DNA of 64,000 nt from Telmatactis stephensoni (taxonomy: Eukaryota > Cnidaria > Anthozoa > Actiniaria > Isophelliidae). The notes under the pieces were generated by a model. It searched no databases. It saw nothing but the letters and a program-made list of their open reading frames with translations, and was not told the DNA's origin. The DNA lies in the NCBI GenBank assembly GCA_029948255.1, contig JALIZF010001476.1, positions 62,001 through 126,000 on the forward strand, in the 5' to 3' direction. Positions 31,785-43,700 of this stretch are shown piece by piece (the stretch's first letter is position 1; each line of letters starts with the position of its first letter). The position numbers were made by a program, and so were the translations under genes.

Positions 31785-34700
31785 ATGGCGGCCATGTGGA
31801 AGGAGTGTAAACCTTGTCTTAGCAATTTGACGTTAAATTCTGTAAAAATTCTTGGTTTTCAAACTATGACTCCAGTTCAGGTTTGCAGAAGGACTTGCGA
31901 TCTTCTTGTTTTTGATTTTTGGACTGATTTTATGGGCTTGTGGTTGTCAAATTTAACGCATAGCGTTTATACTGGAAAATATTAAGCGTATTAGTTTGTT
32001 GTTTTTGTTTTGATCTATTTGCAGTCAGCTACTGTTCCGTTATTTATGTCCAACAAAGATGTTGCTGTTGAAGCAGTAAGTAACAGAGAGAGCAATGTTT
32101 ATAAAGTCTGATTTTATGTACGAAAATACTAATGAATTTGCAAATTTACAATGATATAAGTTAATAACTTAACTTAAGTTAATAACAAAGCAAACCCCTA
32201 AAATTTTGGGCTTGAGCCATCATCTGAAAGGTGATGTTCATGATAATTATCATTTCAAAGTATTTACTTTTAATCTAATTCACAATATTTAAATGTTATC
32301 TCAAGTATAATCCATAATTGGATGAAGTTTGTTTTTGTATATTGAAAGAGATGTAAAATTATTTCTTTGGAATAAACAGGTTACTGGTTCAGGAAAGACT
32401 TTAGCTTTTGTCATTCCAGTAATAGAGATATTGATGAGACGGTAAGCAATTAGAACCTCATGTTGATTAACATTGACATTTCTCTTTAGCATTACTTTAA
32501 AAGTTGTGCCAATGCGTTTCTGAGGAAAAAATTCAAAGTTTTGTTTTACAAACATTTTTGCCAACTATCTCAGACTTACCAATGTTTCCATAATTCTACA
32601 CCTTGCAATACAAGAATTGGTTGATAGGTTATAGGTTAAGGATGCTAACCCTGTATAAGTGGCCTTACGCATGGAGTTGGTGTACACGAACCATGGTACA
32701 TGTACCATTTCTTAGAATAAATAAGAGCAATAAGATTTCTTAGTGAGAATGGTCATTCTAAAAATATGGAAGATAAAGGCTCCTATTCGTGGGCTCCTGG
32801 TCTTTGGTAGCCTAGCTATCCACCAACTTTAAAATGTTATGACATTTTGGCTGTACAGTTTGCATTATCTCAACTTTTGACTTGTTTTCACATAATATTA
32901 TTTCTCTTTAAACTTACAGTAATGAAAAATTAAAGAAACACGAGGTTAGTTAATAAATCCTTTTTTTGGAGATACATTCTAAGGGATTTATGGTTGTTGA
33001 AACATCATAAATTACCTGTAGTATATCTTGGTGATGAATGAAAGCTACATTAATTATGGAGTGCCATCTGAATATCATACAGTGATTCCCATACAAGGCC
33101 TAAAATATTTGAATTACATGTAATCACTAAAGTAGTGTATGTAAAAGATTATTTATACATTTGAATTACATGTAATCACTAAAGTAGTGTATGTAAAAGA
33201 TTATTTATACATGTTGATAATAATGTTTATTGTATGTTTATAGATAGGAGCACTAATTATAACACCAACCAGGGAGCTGGCTAAACAAATAGAAGAGGTT
33301 CTCAGTCACTTTGAACCTGAAACATCTGGTATCAGGTAATGACTATGATTCCAAATGACTACATAATTTTAAGTATTATTTTGGGCTCTGTTGTCATGTC
33401 TAGAATCAATATAATAATATTATTGCTTTATTATACAAAAGTAAGGGTTGTTATTTTGAGCACTATTCTAGTGTTCTTTTTACAGCTCAAAGCCCAAAAG
33501 TGTGATAAACTATAATGTATAATACTCTCAACTGAGTAATTGTTCAGTCAGCATTGGATGTTTCTCTTAATGCTGCAAGCAAAGCGAGCAGCGACACTAT
33601 TTGTGACAATGGGTTTCCTGTTACATATGACCAAGAGGTGGCCTACATGTAGGTCATTTGTTGGCTTGCAATCTGGAAGTTTTGACATGTCGTACGTAGA
33701 ATGAATGATGATTGTGAGGTCATCAAAATATACTTGGAATGATTGGAATTGCTGGTCAGCGGTGAATCGCTTATGCCAAGAGAACAGCTGTGCTGACCAC
33801 GCAATGAAAGTTGGAGTTGGTCTTGGTTATGTTGTACTTAAATTAAATAAATATAGCGAAATTGTGTGGTTTTACCTCTTTGAAGTGGAGAACATTTGAA
33901 TACAACTGATTGTCTTGCTTCGTTCCATGAAAGCATAGTTAATGAACTATGATGTGATTACACAACAGCTTATAAAAGAACATTGTCTTCCAAGAAAATA
34001 TCCCTTAACAATTTGTGACCTTGATGAATACTTCCATGAACATAAAGCAGTGGATTTTGTATGATAAATTTTGGTAATACAGATATGATAGTCATACAGG
34101 AAGAAATTTGCATAAAGTACTCTCAAGAGAAAAGACCAAGTTCTTGCAATACTGTCTTTCAATCATTGAATTGAAGGATTGGGATGTAAATTCAGCAATA
34201 AACATTCAATTTATCATTGAACTTTTATCTCTACATGTACATACCTAATCCTAATATCACATGTAGCTCTAAATATAATCCAAAAATACAAAATAGTCCC
34301 TGATATTTATCTTAGCCTAAACCTAACCCCAAGGTACTTAAAAAGAAATTTCTAAAAATTTTATTTGTGACAGCAAATGAACCTAAAAATAAAATGAACT
34401 GAAATTAAAGACATTAAGACACTTAAACAATTCTATGGTTTTCTTCTGGCAGACATATGCTTTTTATTGGAGGAGCAGAGACGGCAAGTGATGTCAAAAG
34501 GTTTAAAGATAATGGGTGGGTACATTATTTTTATGGATATAAAGTAGTCATACTTTGGTGTTAATGTCACTTCTTACTTACCTTGCTGACAGTTAATACT
34601 GTTATTCTCTTCAACATGTTAATTAACCCTTTCACTCTGAAGAGTGCCATATGGCACTAAAAAGCAATGCTTGCTTCTGAAAAATTACAACTTTCTCAAT

Positions 34701-37700
34701 AATAATATTATTAGAAATGTGTTTGCTTCATCGAGTGTAAATAAAGACTCGGAAAAAATCCGAGCCCCCAGCGGGGATTGAACCCACGACCTTCGGATTG
34801 CCGGTCCGATGCTCTAACCACTGAGCTATGGAAGGCTCTAGTGGCGAGCAGGTCGATGAAGCAAACACATTTCTAACATTATTCCGAGTGACAATTTTCA
34901 TTCATTTAATAATATTATTATTGTGCAAACCTTGGCTTCTCTCAGTTGAGAGCATTGACTAACTAGTACAGTAGATCCTTCAAATTGAGGTACCCAATAA
35001 AGCCAAAAAAGGTCACTCAGCAATTAATTTTTGCACAATATCACATGGTTTGAATATGACAAGAACAAAAATGACCATTTTTGATGTGATACAACAACAA
35101 CAAAAATCATGTGTTTTTGCCTTCATTTTTTATTAAAATTGTTGCTGCAAAACCAACATTCACAGCAAAATTCAGTTGTAGCTCTAGGTTAGAAGTGATT
35201 TTTTTCTCTCTGAGCTGGAGCCACTCGTTTTAGTGCATTCTGGCTGTTCCTTGGTTTTCAGGATCACAACCACACTGCCTGGTGGAAAATCATGTGATTT
35301 TTTGACACGGAACCTTCTCTAACCTGTACCTCAGCTTATATATTTATTAGAAGTCTAAAGCCACTCCTACTTCCACTTGTTATGTTCTTCTGAATCAGTC
35401 ACAACTTCCAAAAAATGTGGTGATAGGTCAAGAAATTTATCAGTAGTTGAGTCCCAAGAATACTTCATTTTGGATGAAGAGATCATTTGAAAGTCCCCTA
35501 AAATGACATTTTAATAGATGTCCAGACATTGATATTTGGGCATAGGAAAGTTTATAAATTTATATCATTTTTATAGCACTGAAAATAAATCATCAGAAAA
35601 ATCACCTACTGTAGGTCATTTTCATGAGTACCCCTTCATTTAGTTGTTACTAGTACTTATCCTTTTCATTGATAATTATGATAATGATGACAATGATGCT
35701 GCTGCCATTTTATGGAAGGAATGTAATCGATGGTAAAGTAATATTGATAATGTTTCATTGTTTAATAGGGGTAACATTATCATTGGTACACCTGGAAGAT
35801 TAGAAGACCTTTTAACAAGACAGCATCAACATGGGGTTGACTTGGCGGCTCATCTAAAATCCTTGGTATTAATATTTGTTAAAATAGTAACAGAGTTTCA
35901 CTGAATTCTACTTTGGGCATCAATTTTGACCTATTAGGGATGTTTTATTAGTTTCAGGCATTTTGATTCTAGGTAATTTCTCCACTGTACAATTTGTACA
36001 TTCAAAAATAAAAATCATATTTATTAAAAATAAAAGTGTAGCAATTGATGTCACAATAATTATTACATCATTCAGTGGTAACTTCTATGCATAATTTATT
36101 TAATGTAAGCAACCTCCAAAAATAATAATTTAGTCCCATATTTCCATACCAAATTAAGGGGTCATCTATATCTGATGAGCTAAATAAATTTGAGATACTG
36201 AATAAGTCATATTTCATAATTCATATATTGTTCCCCCTAATTAACTCATGGATTGCAAATCCACGAGTTATAGTGAGGAGTTGAATATGTAAATGTGTCA
36301 CTTGCACACTGTTAATAAACATTAAGAAACGGGTAGGAGTTTTGAACCTTTGGGTATAGAATAGAACTTTCATACTGATGAGTAAGTATGGTGGGTCATG
36401 CAAAACAGGCAAAATGTATTGTTTGGACTTCAGTTCTGTGGTTTTTCGTGGTCGGTCAATCCACAAGTTACTGTGCTATTAATTTGCGGGTTGATTATCA
36501 CTCTTTAGTTATTGATTTGTGATTTTTTCCTTTTTTGTAAGAGCAGGAAGTGCTTGTACTAGATGAAGCTGATAGACTGCTGGACTTGGGGTTTGAAACC
36601 AGGTACTGTTAGTAAAATATATTGTATCAAGAGAGGATATTTTTTTGTGTTCAAGCATTGGGCAACAAAAACTATTCAGCTTAAGAAAGGTTGGATAAAA
36701 GTGACTTAATCCAAAGTGAAAATTTGAATCCAAAATGTGTTTTAGGCCTTCTTTTACTCGATTAATATGATATAATTCTTTACATACAGCTTGAAAGTTG
36801 CTAAATTTGAATAAAAATACAGGACTTGTGACCACTTTGTTCAACTCAAAAAACTTTTTTGAACAGGAATTGTATCTTAGTAGATCAATTCAGGGCCCGG
36901 TTGTACGAAGGTTGGATAAAGTTATCCACCGGATAAGAGTTATCCACTGTATAGATTTTGTATAGATTTTATCCGCTGGATAAGGATTTATCCGCTGGAT
37001 AGCGCTATTCACCCTTCGTACAACCGGACCCTGATAATTCAATAACTGATAAAGATAGAATTTAATAAGTGTTAATCCCAAACAAAAAATTTGAATTAAA
37101 ACTTGCACAAAGTGCTAGTTTTTGGCACTTTTAGCCATTATTACTCAATCTTGAAAAAAATATCCTCTTAAAATGATAAACTTTTTTTCACAGACCTCAG
37201 GTTTGTCAGTTGAATTACTGTTACGAGTTATTGACGTTAAATATGGTTGCTCTACTTTACTTTGCTTTAGTCACATGTCATTTCTTTTGTTCCAGCATAA
37301 ATACAATTTTGGGATTTCTTCCAAAACAGAGAAGAACGGTAAATAATAAAATCTTTTTGCTGCTCTGCATACTGTGCATTCATGAAATTAAAGGTGTGTT
37401 ACTTGAATATAAAGTTATTGATGCATCATGAAATGTTACTTGATCTATTTCAGGGTTTGTTTTCTGCCACACAGACCAATGAAGTAGAAGCATTAGTCAG
37501 AGCTGGTCTTAGAAATCCAGTTAGAGTGACAGTCAGGGAGAAGGCTAATAAAAATATGGTATAGCCCTTCATCTTTATTCTAAAATATGTTTATTGTCAT
37601 ACTCTATTACATTATGTATATACATGTACTGTGGTATAAATTGTTGAGGGCATTAATAGTTTTTCTTTTATTTAATAATTATTAACTTTCTTCAAGTATA

Positions 37701-40700
37701 ATATGCAAAAACTAACCTGAGTATATAAAATTGTCCACTAAAACCCTAAACTGGGCCCTAAAGCTGCCCTCAAAAATTAAACCACAACATATACATTATT
37801 TTGTCATTTTACATGTACATTTGTCAGGATGGCATGGTGCTAAAATGTCTCCTCCAATCTCTGGGGTTCAGGCACCTCAGTCCTTGTGAGCTGATTTGGT
37901 TGGTTCTCTTTCTGACTGTTTTTCTTTCTAGTTTTTCCCTGTTTTCCTGAACCTGATTCCTAACTAATTTCAAACTGGTTTAAGAGCTGTGCTCCAGGCT
38001 CATCATAGACTGTATAGGGGAAGCTTTTGCTGAGCTGTGCCACTATGTGTAATAATTATTAATATATATTTTAGTAATACTGGAGTAAAACTTGGTAGCA
38101 ATTCTAATTGTACAAGTTATACTAATATAGAAGTTCCACCTGTTATTTTCATATCAGATCACACAAAGAACACCATCAACTTTGAACAACTTTTACTTGG
38201 TAAGTGTTTCTATGCATAAAGCCTGGGTTATAGGTATAAGGAAAATCAACTTTCCAGAGGCACAAAAATACGATACAGGATAGTGGCGGTTTACATTGTT
38301 TGTCATATTTTCACTGTTTATTTGATTGGCTAAATATTGATGACTGTAACTTTGATAAAGTCTTTTCTTTGGAACTTAAAGACAATTTTTCCAGTGATTT
38401 TTCCAGTGAAAGTTATCTTGACATTAATTTTAAGCTTCCTCATTTGGAGTCAGTGACTTTCAACAACAAGTGAAAAAGTATGGGAAATTGTTTTATTTAG
38501 CTATTGACTACTAGCATACATTTTGCTAAAAACACACACACACATAAATGTATATATTTTGGAGTAATGATTCTTAGGAGAAACTACAGATTTTACAAGC
38601 TTAAATCGGCCAAGAACTAGTTTTTGATCAAAAAGTAGTCATGGCAACGGCAAATATCTGTGAAAGATACAAAGTTTTTGACACCAGAGAAATCCTGGTA
38701 TTACATGTACATCGACATCTACATGATAATAGCTTGAGTCTGCCTCTGCTTGCAGGGTAGTCCACCAAAAGTCCTTGTTCACATCCAACATGTCAATAAA
38801 TCATCTCATGATTTTTGTTAGACACTTTTATAGCATTTTGAGTCCATAAATGTCCACAGCAAAGTTCCCATAAGGTTAGACTGTACTCCATTTTCTAATG
38901 GAGTCCACTAGTATGAGGGCCATTCTGGGAAGGGGACAGTTCTAGTTGTGGACCACTTTTATGTTATATTGTACATAATTTTTTATTTCTCTCCAGGTTT
39001 GTGAAAGTGAGGAAAAATTTTCTCAACTTGTTGGTTTCCTGAGAGCCAGAAAGGTATGTGTCAGTGACATTAAAATCCTACTTTTTTATCATTGTATAAA
39101 ACGTTGATGTGAAAAAACATCTTACTAGTAAATAAAAGCAGTTTTTTGTAAGTGTGAAACCAGAAAGTACTGTGCTGTACCATGATGTCTATACAAACAC
39201 TCTAATGTCCTATAGTGATTGTGCTGTCCATGATTGTGCCATCTTAACAGTCATAGGAAAACCTCTCCCCATGTTGTAGAGTTTCCATTACTAAATGCAC
39301 AATCGTACAACTTTAATACACAAATATTTGAATTGAATTGAGTTTTCTTTTTCTCAGGAGCAGAAACACATGGTTTTCTTTAGTACTTGTGCCTGTGTGA
39401 ATTATTTCTCCAAAGCACTGACCAAGTAAGTTTTTATAAACAAACAGATCAATAGACAATTGGCTATTTATGTGGTGCTATGTACATTTCTACCAAATTC
39501 AAAACCTCTGGGAATAAGATTCTTTGTCTTTTGCATTTTGATATCATGTGGACATTTTTGGAGCAAATAAAGTCCTTATTCTCAGAATGGTTCTGAATTT
39601 TGCCAAACTGAATATTAAGCAATGGTGATCAACAAGATCAACAAGAGACTGAACCTCTATAAGGAACAGTTGTAAAAACTTTAAGGTATAATGGTGAGAA
39701 GGTATGATGATAAAAACTTAGGTAAAAAATAGAAAAGTGTAATGGTAAAAAGTTACAGCGCTTAGAAGGAAAAAGGGTAAAACAGTATGAGGGTAAAAAC
39801 GTTAAAAGGGTATAATAGTATAAAGCTATAACAGTAAAAAGTTATAACGGTATAAGGGCATAACTGTAGACAACAGAAAAGCATTTTGAAAGTGACACCA
39901 TCTGCTGTAGATGTTTTCTTTTTCTTTTACTTTTCTTGTTTTTCCTTTGTCCTTGCTTGCTTGCTTGCTTGCTTGCTTGCTCGCTCGCTCGCTCCCTCCC
40001 TCCCTCTTTCATTTTTTACTTTATTAGATTTCTTCTACTATAGCTGATGTCAATTTTTTTTGCTAAAGAAATTACAGTAACTCTTATATTATTTGGTCAT
40101 TCACAATGACTAAAAATTCCCTCAAAACTTTTACAGCTCATTCTCATCTTTATGAGGCTGAGCAATGATTAAATAATTAAAACATATTATTGCATCAATG
40201 ATATCTGCATCTTGCATGCATGCTCTGTAACTCAATGACATTCAATCCACGAGTTATATTTTTGCTAAGGAAATTACAGTTATGTAACTCTTATATTTAT
40301 TTATTTACATCCCAAATGACTAAAATATTTCCTCAAAAGGTTGGTCTAATCTTTATGTAACAATTTGGTTGAGCAATGATCAAATAAGAACAAATTATTT
40401 CTCCAAAGATGTGCATCTTATACGTTCTGTAACTAGATGGCACTGAATCCACAATCTATGCTAACATTGATTTTTTGTTTGTTTGTTTCAGATTTATTCC
40501 ATCCATAAGGGTTATGGCACTTCATGGTCAAATGAAATCCAACAGACACAAGATATTTGATTCATTTAGAAAGTTAGAAAAGTAAGTACTATACTTTAAT
40601 CATGAGACTTATAACCATCTTTTCTTTCTTTTGTTCACTCATTCACTTGTTTTTTTGCTTGTTTGTTTATTTGTTTGTTTGTTCATTTGGTTGGTTGGTC

Positions 40701-43700
40701 AATTGTTTCATTGGTCAGTCAATCAGTTGTTCAGTCATTCACACATTCATTCATTCATTGAATTATTTGTTTTTGTTAATTTTTTTTCCATTTTAAATTT
40801 TGGATGTTTTTAATTTGTATTTTATTCTTAAAAGAGTTGGAGTAGCTAAGTGTTATTTCTGTTCAACGAACTAACTAGCTGCTGCAAACCTTCCATACCT
40901 ATTCATGCCGATTGTCAATGTTTTTCTGTTTAGTGGTGTTCTTGTCTGTACTGATGTAATGGCCAGAGGAGTAGATATCCCAGAGGTCAACTGGGTCATA
41001 CAATATGACCCTCCTAGCAGTGCGAAGTAAGAGAACCAAAATATTGCTTTAAAAAGTATAAAAGTTTTGTTTTGTACCTTGTTATCACATGGAATAAGTG
41101 GGCAGGTATTCCTGGGAAAGGACATTACTGTTGATAGTTGATCACAGATGAAAGGGAGAGAGTTGGGTTTCCTGTGTTCCCCAAAACAGGAATTAGATCA
41201 TCCCCCTCCCTACTAATCCTTGTTTTTGGTAACACAGATATCCGAACCCAACTCTTTCCCTTTCCTCTCAAAGAAACGCTTGCTTTTGACCATTTCAAAA
41301 ATGCTTGATGCTGAGGCTAAGATCAAAAAACAAAAGAAATGCTGATCATGGCTGGCTGGTTTCTTTTGTATATTCTTGTTAGCCTCAGAATCAAGTATTT
41401 TTAAGACTGGTCAATTCAAAGTCCATTTGAATTGGTAGTATGATTGCTGGGGACTGGGTAATGATTTATATAAAATAGAATATGTGCTATCACGGGCGGA
41501 TCTAGAGTAGTTCACTTAGTTTCCGGAAACTACTGAGATTTTTCCCAGAAAAAAGAATTATTGAGATAATAAAAAGAAATAATACAAATGGAACAAGTTA
41601 GCGTATTTTACCTTTATTTGGACGCCATTTTGAATTATTTCCACAGGAAACCCACATGTTCCCAGGCTATTTTTGTAGCCTTTTCAAGTTTTGTTGAGGG
41701 AGGGGTCCCACAGGAATTTCTAGCTATCACAACGTGTTAGTTCACAGTTTGGTATCCCTGTGTGAACTACTGCACCGGAAATAAAACACCCTGCCAGTAG
41801 TTTCCGAAGTGATTCACAGGAAGTAAAACACCCCACAAGTGATTCACACAGGAAACCCACAGTCAAACCAAGCACAAATTTACCATTCCAACTTGATTCT
41901 GATTGGCTAAAATCGGCGTAAACTAGTCCAGAAACTACCGACAAAAGTATAAAAGGGCCAGCCTACCCTGGTGAGGTTCTCTGTTGTATCAGAGTGCTTC
42001 GAACTCGCAACGAAGAAAATTTAATGCATGAGCGAACTTTCTTCTTCAATTGTGGAACTGCTGCGATTGAAATTCAACGTAAACAAGGAAATTAGGCAGA
42101 CATTAAGCTCTAAGTTTACGCTTGAGCTAACAGTTTCCTCAGTAAGCTATAATTTATACAGATAGCTGATGTTTTATATGAGTAGTTTTACTGAAATGTT
42201 TATAATTACGCGAACTCTGACCTTCAAACAGTTCGTTGGAATTTGGTTTCTTGCTTCCCCCGCTTCAAAGAACCAACCACAAAATATACTCATAAAGATC
42301 TCTAAAATCCTAGAGCGATCTGTAACAGTGAAATATAATTTCGGTAATAGAGATATTCGTATTCTTGATTTTCAGTAATATTGACGAAAGAAGCTAATTT
42401 GGCAAAACCCGCTTGAGTGCTTTGAGTTCTCAAGAGTTCTCATGTCAGATTTTGAAAATTGTATTAATGTGTTTATTATAGATGCTAATGCTCAAAATAT
42501 GCAAAGTGTAAATGGTATCATAGGATTTAATGATATTAAGTTTCGGTTGAGTTGGAAACTACTCGGTCAAAATGCTAGATCCGCCCCTGGCTATACCCTC
42601 TCACTTCACGACAAAGTCCACATTGAGTCCTTATTGCCATTCTTCAGTTATGGCTGTCTTCATCCTGTTTCAACTTTTGATCAGTTTTTTCACTTGTCCT
42701 TTTTTAATCTAAGCTGTGTTTATTTGTAGTGCATTTGTTCATAGATGTGGAAGAACAGCTAGAATTGGCAATGAAGGTAAGATATTGCACATTTTAGCCT
42801 TATTGATTGTAGAGATCAATTTTGAAGAGGATTGCTAATGCGATCACATACTAATAAAAATATTGTTATCACATTTGTATTTACTAGGAAATGCAGTGGT
42901 TTTTCTACTGCCTCAAGAAGATTCTTACGTAGAGTTTATATCAATAAATCAAAAGGTGCACAGCTATTGTCATAACTTAATTTTTGTTTTAACCAATATG
43001 CAATGAGAAATTTCAATTTCCACTGATTGATGTGTTTAATAATAATATTATAATATAATTGTTTAAGTGTCCATGTCTTCTACTGCTTTCACAGTATTTG
43101 AGGGACATTATACTCTCACACTCACTATCTCTTCATTGAATATTATTCATATATCACTCAACTCACATGTTGATTTTTGCTGAGGAAGGAAAAAACGAAG
43201 AACCTGGAGGGAAAAAACCTTCTTTCATGGAAAAGAATAACAAATCAAACAAACTCAGTTCACATACAGTCTGAGTGCTCGAGCTGGGACTCGAACCCAG
43301 ACCACAGTGGTGAAATGGCAGTGCACTAACTACTCAGCCAACCATGCCACCCAGGTGGCATTCATTCAGGTCCCATTCACTCATTCAGGTCTCATTCATT
43401 TTATTCAGGTCCCACTACACCGCCTAGAAATGAACAAAGACTTTCCCAACCTTATACCAAAATTAAAGAAATTTGCTACGAAAGATAGGTAATTATACTT
43501 TTTTGCTCTCATTGGGAGAAAACACCTCCAGGGATTATCCCTTTGAACTGTAAACTGAAGTAAATTTTGTTGCAGCCCTTTCATGTCGTGTTGTGTTTGT
43601 GCAAAATCTGCCTATTGAAATATTTAGATATTTTGGTATTGAACACAAACCAAAAACATGGGCAACATAATGATATGTGCACGAATGCCCATCACTCTCC

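Noticed and set aside
34764..34835. Functional tRNA-Ala(GGC)
   Set aside because: C at position 33, a mismatched weak acceptor stem without G3-U70, and location inside an inverted-repeat cassette.
38037..38219. Reading frame starting SNTGVKLG as DDX55 exon 11, using the acceptor at 38074
   Set aside because: Phase does not fit either neighbour. The acceptor at 38157 gives [14 protein letters not shown] in phase, like the human QKTPSRLENYYM segment.
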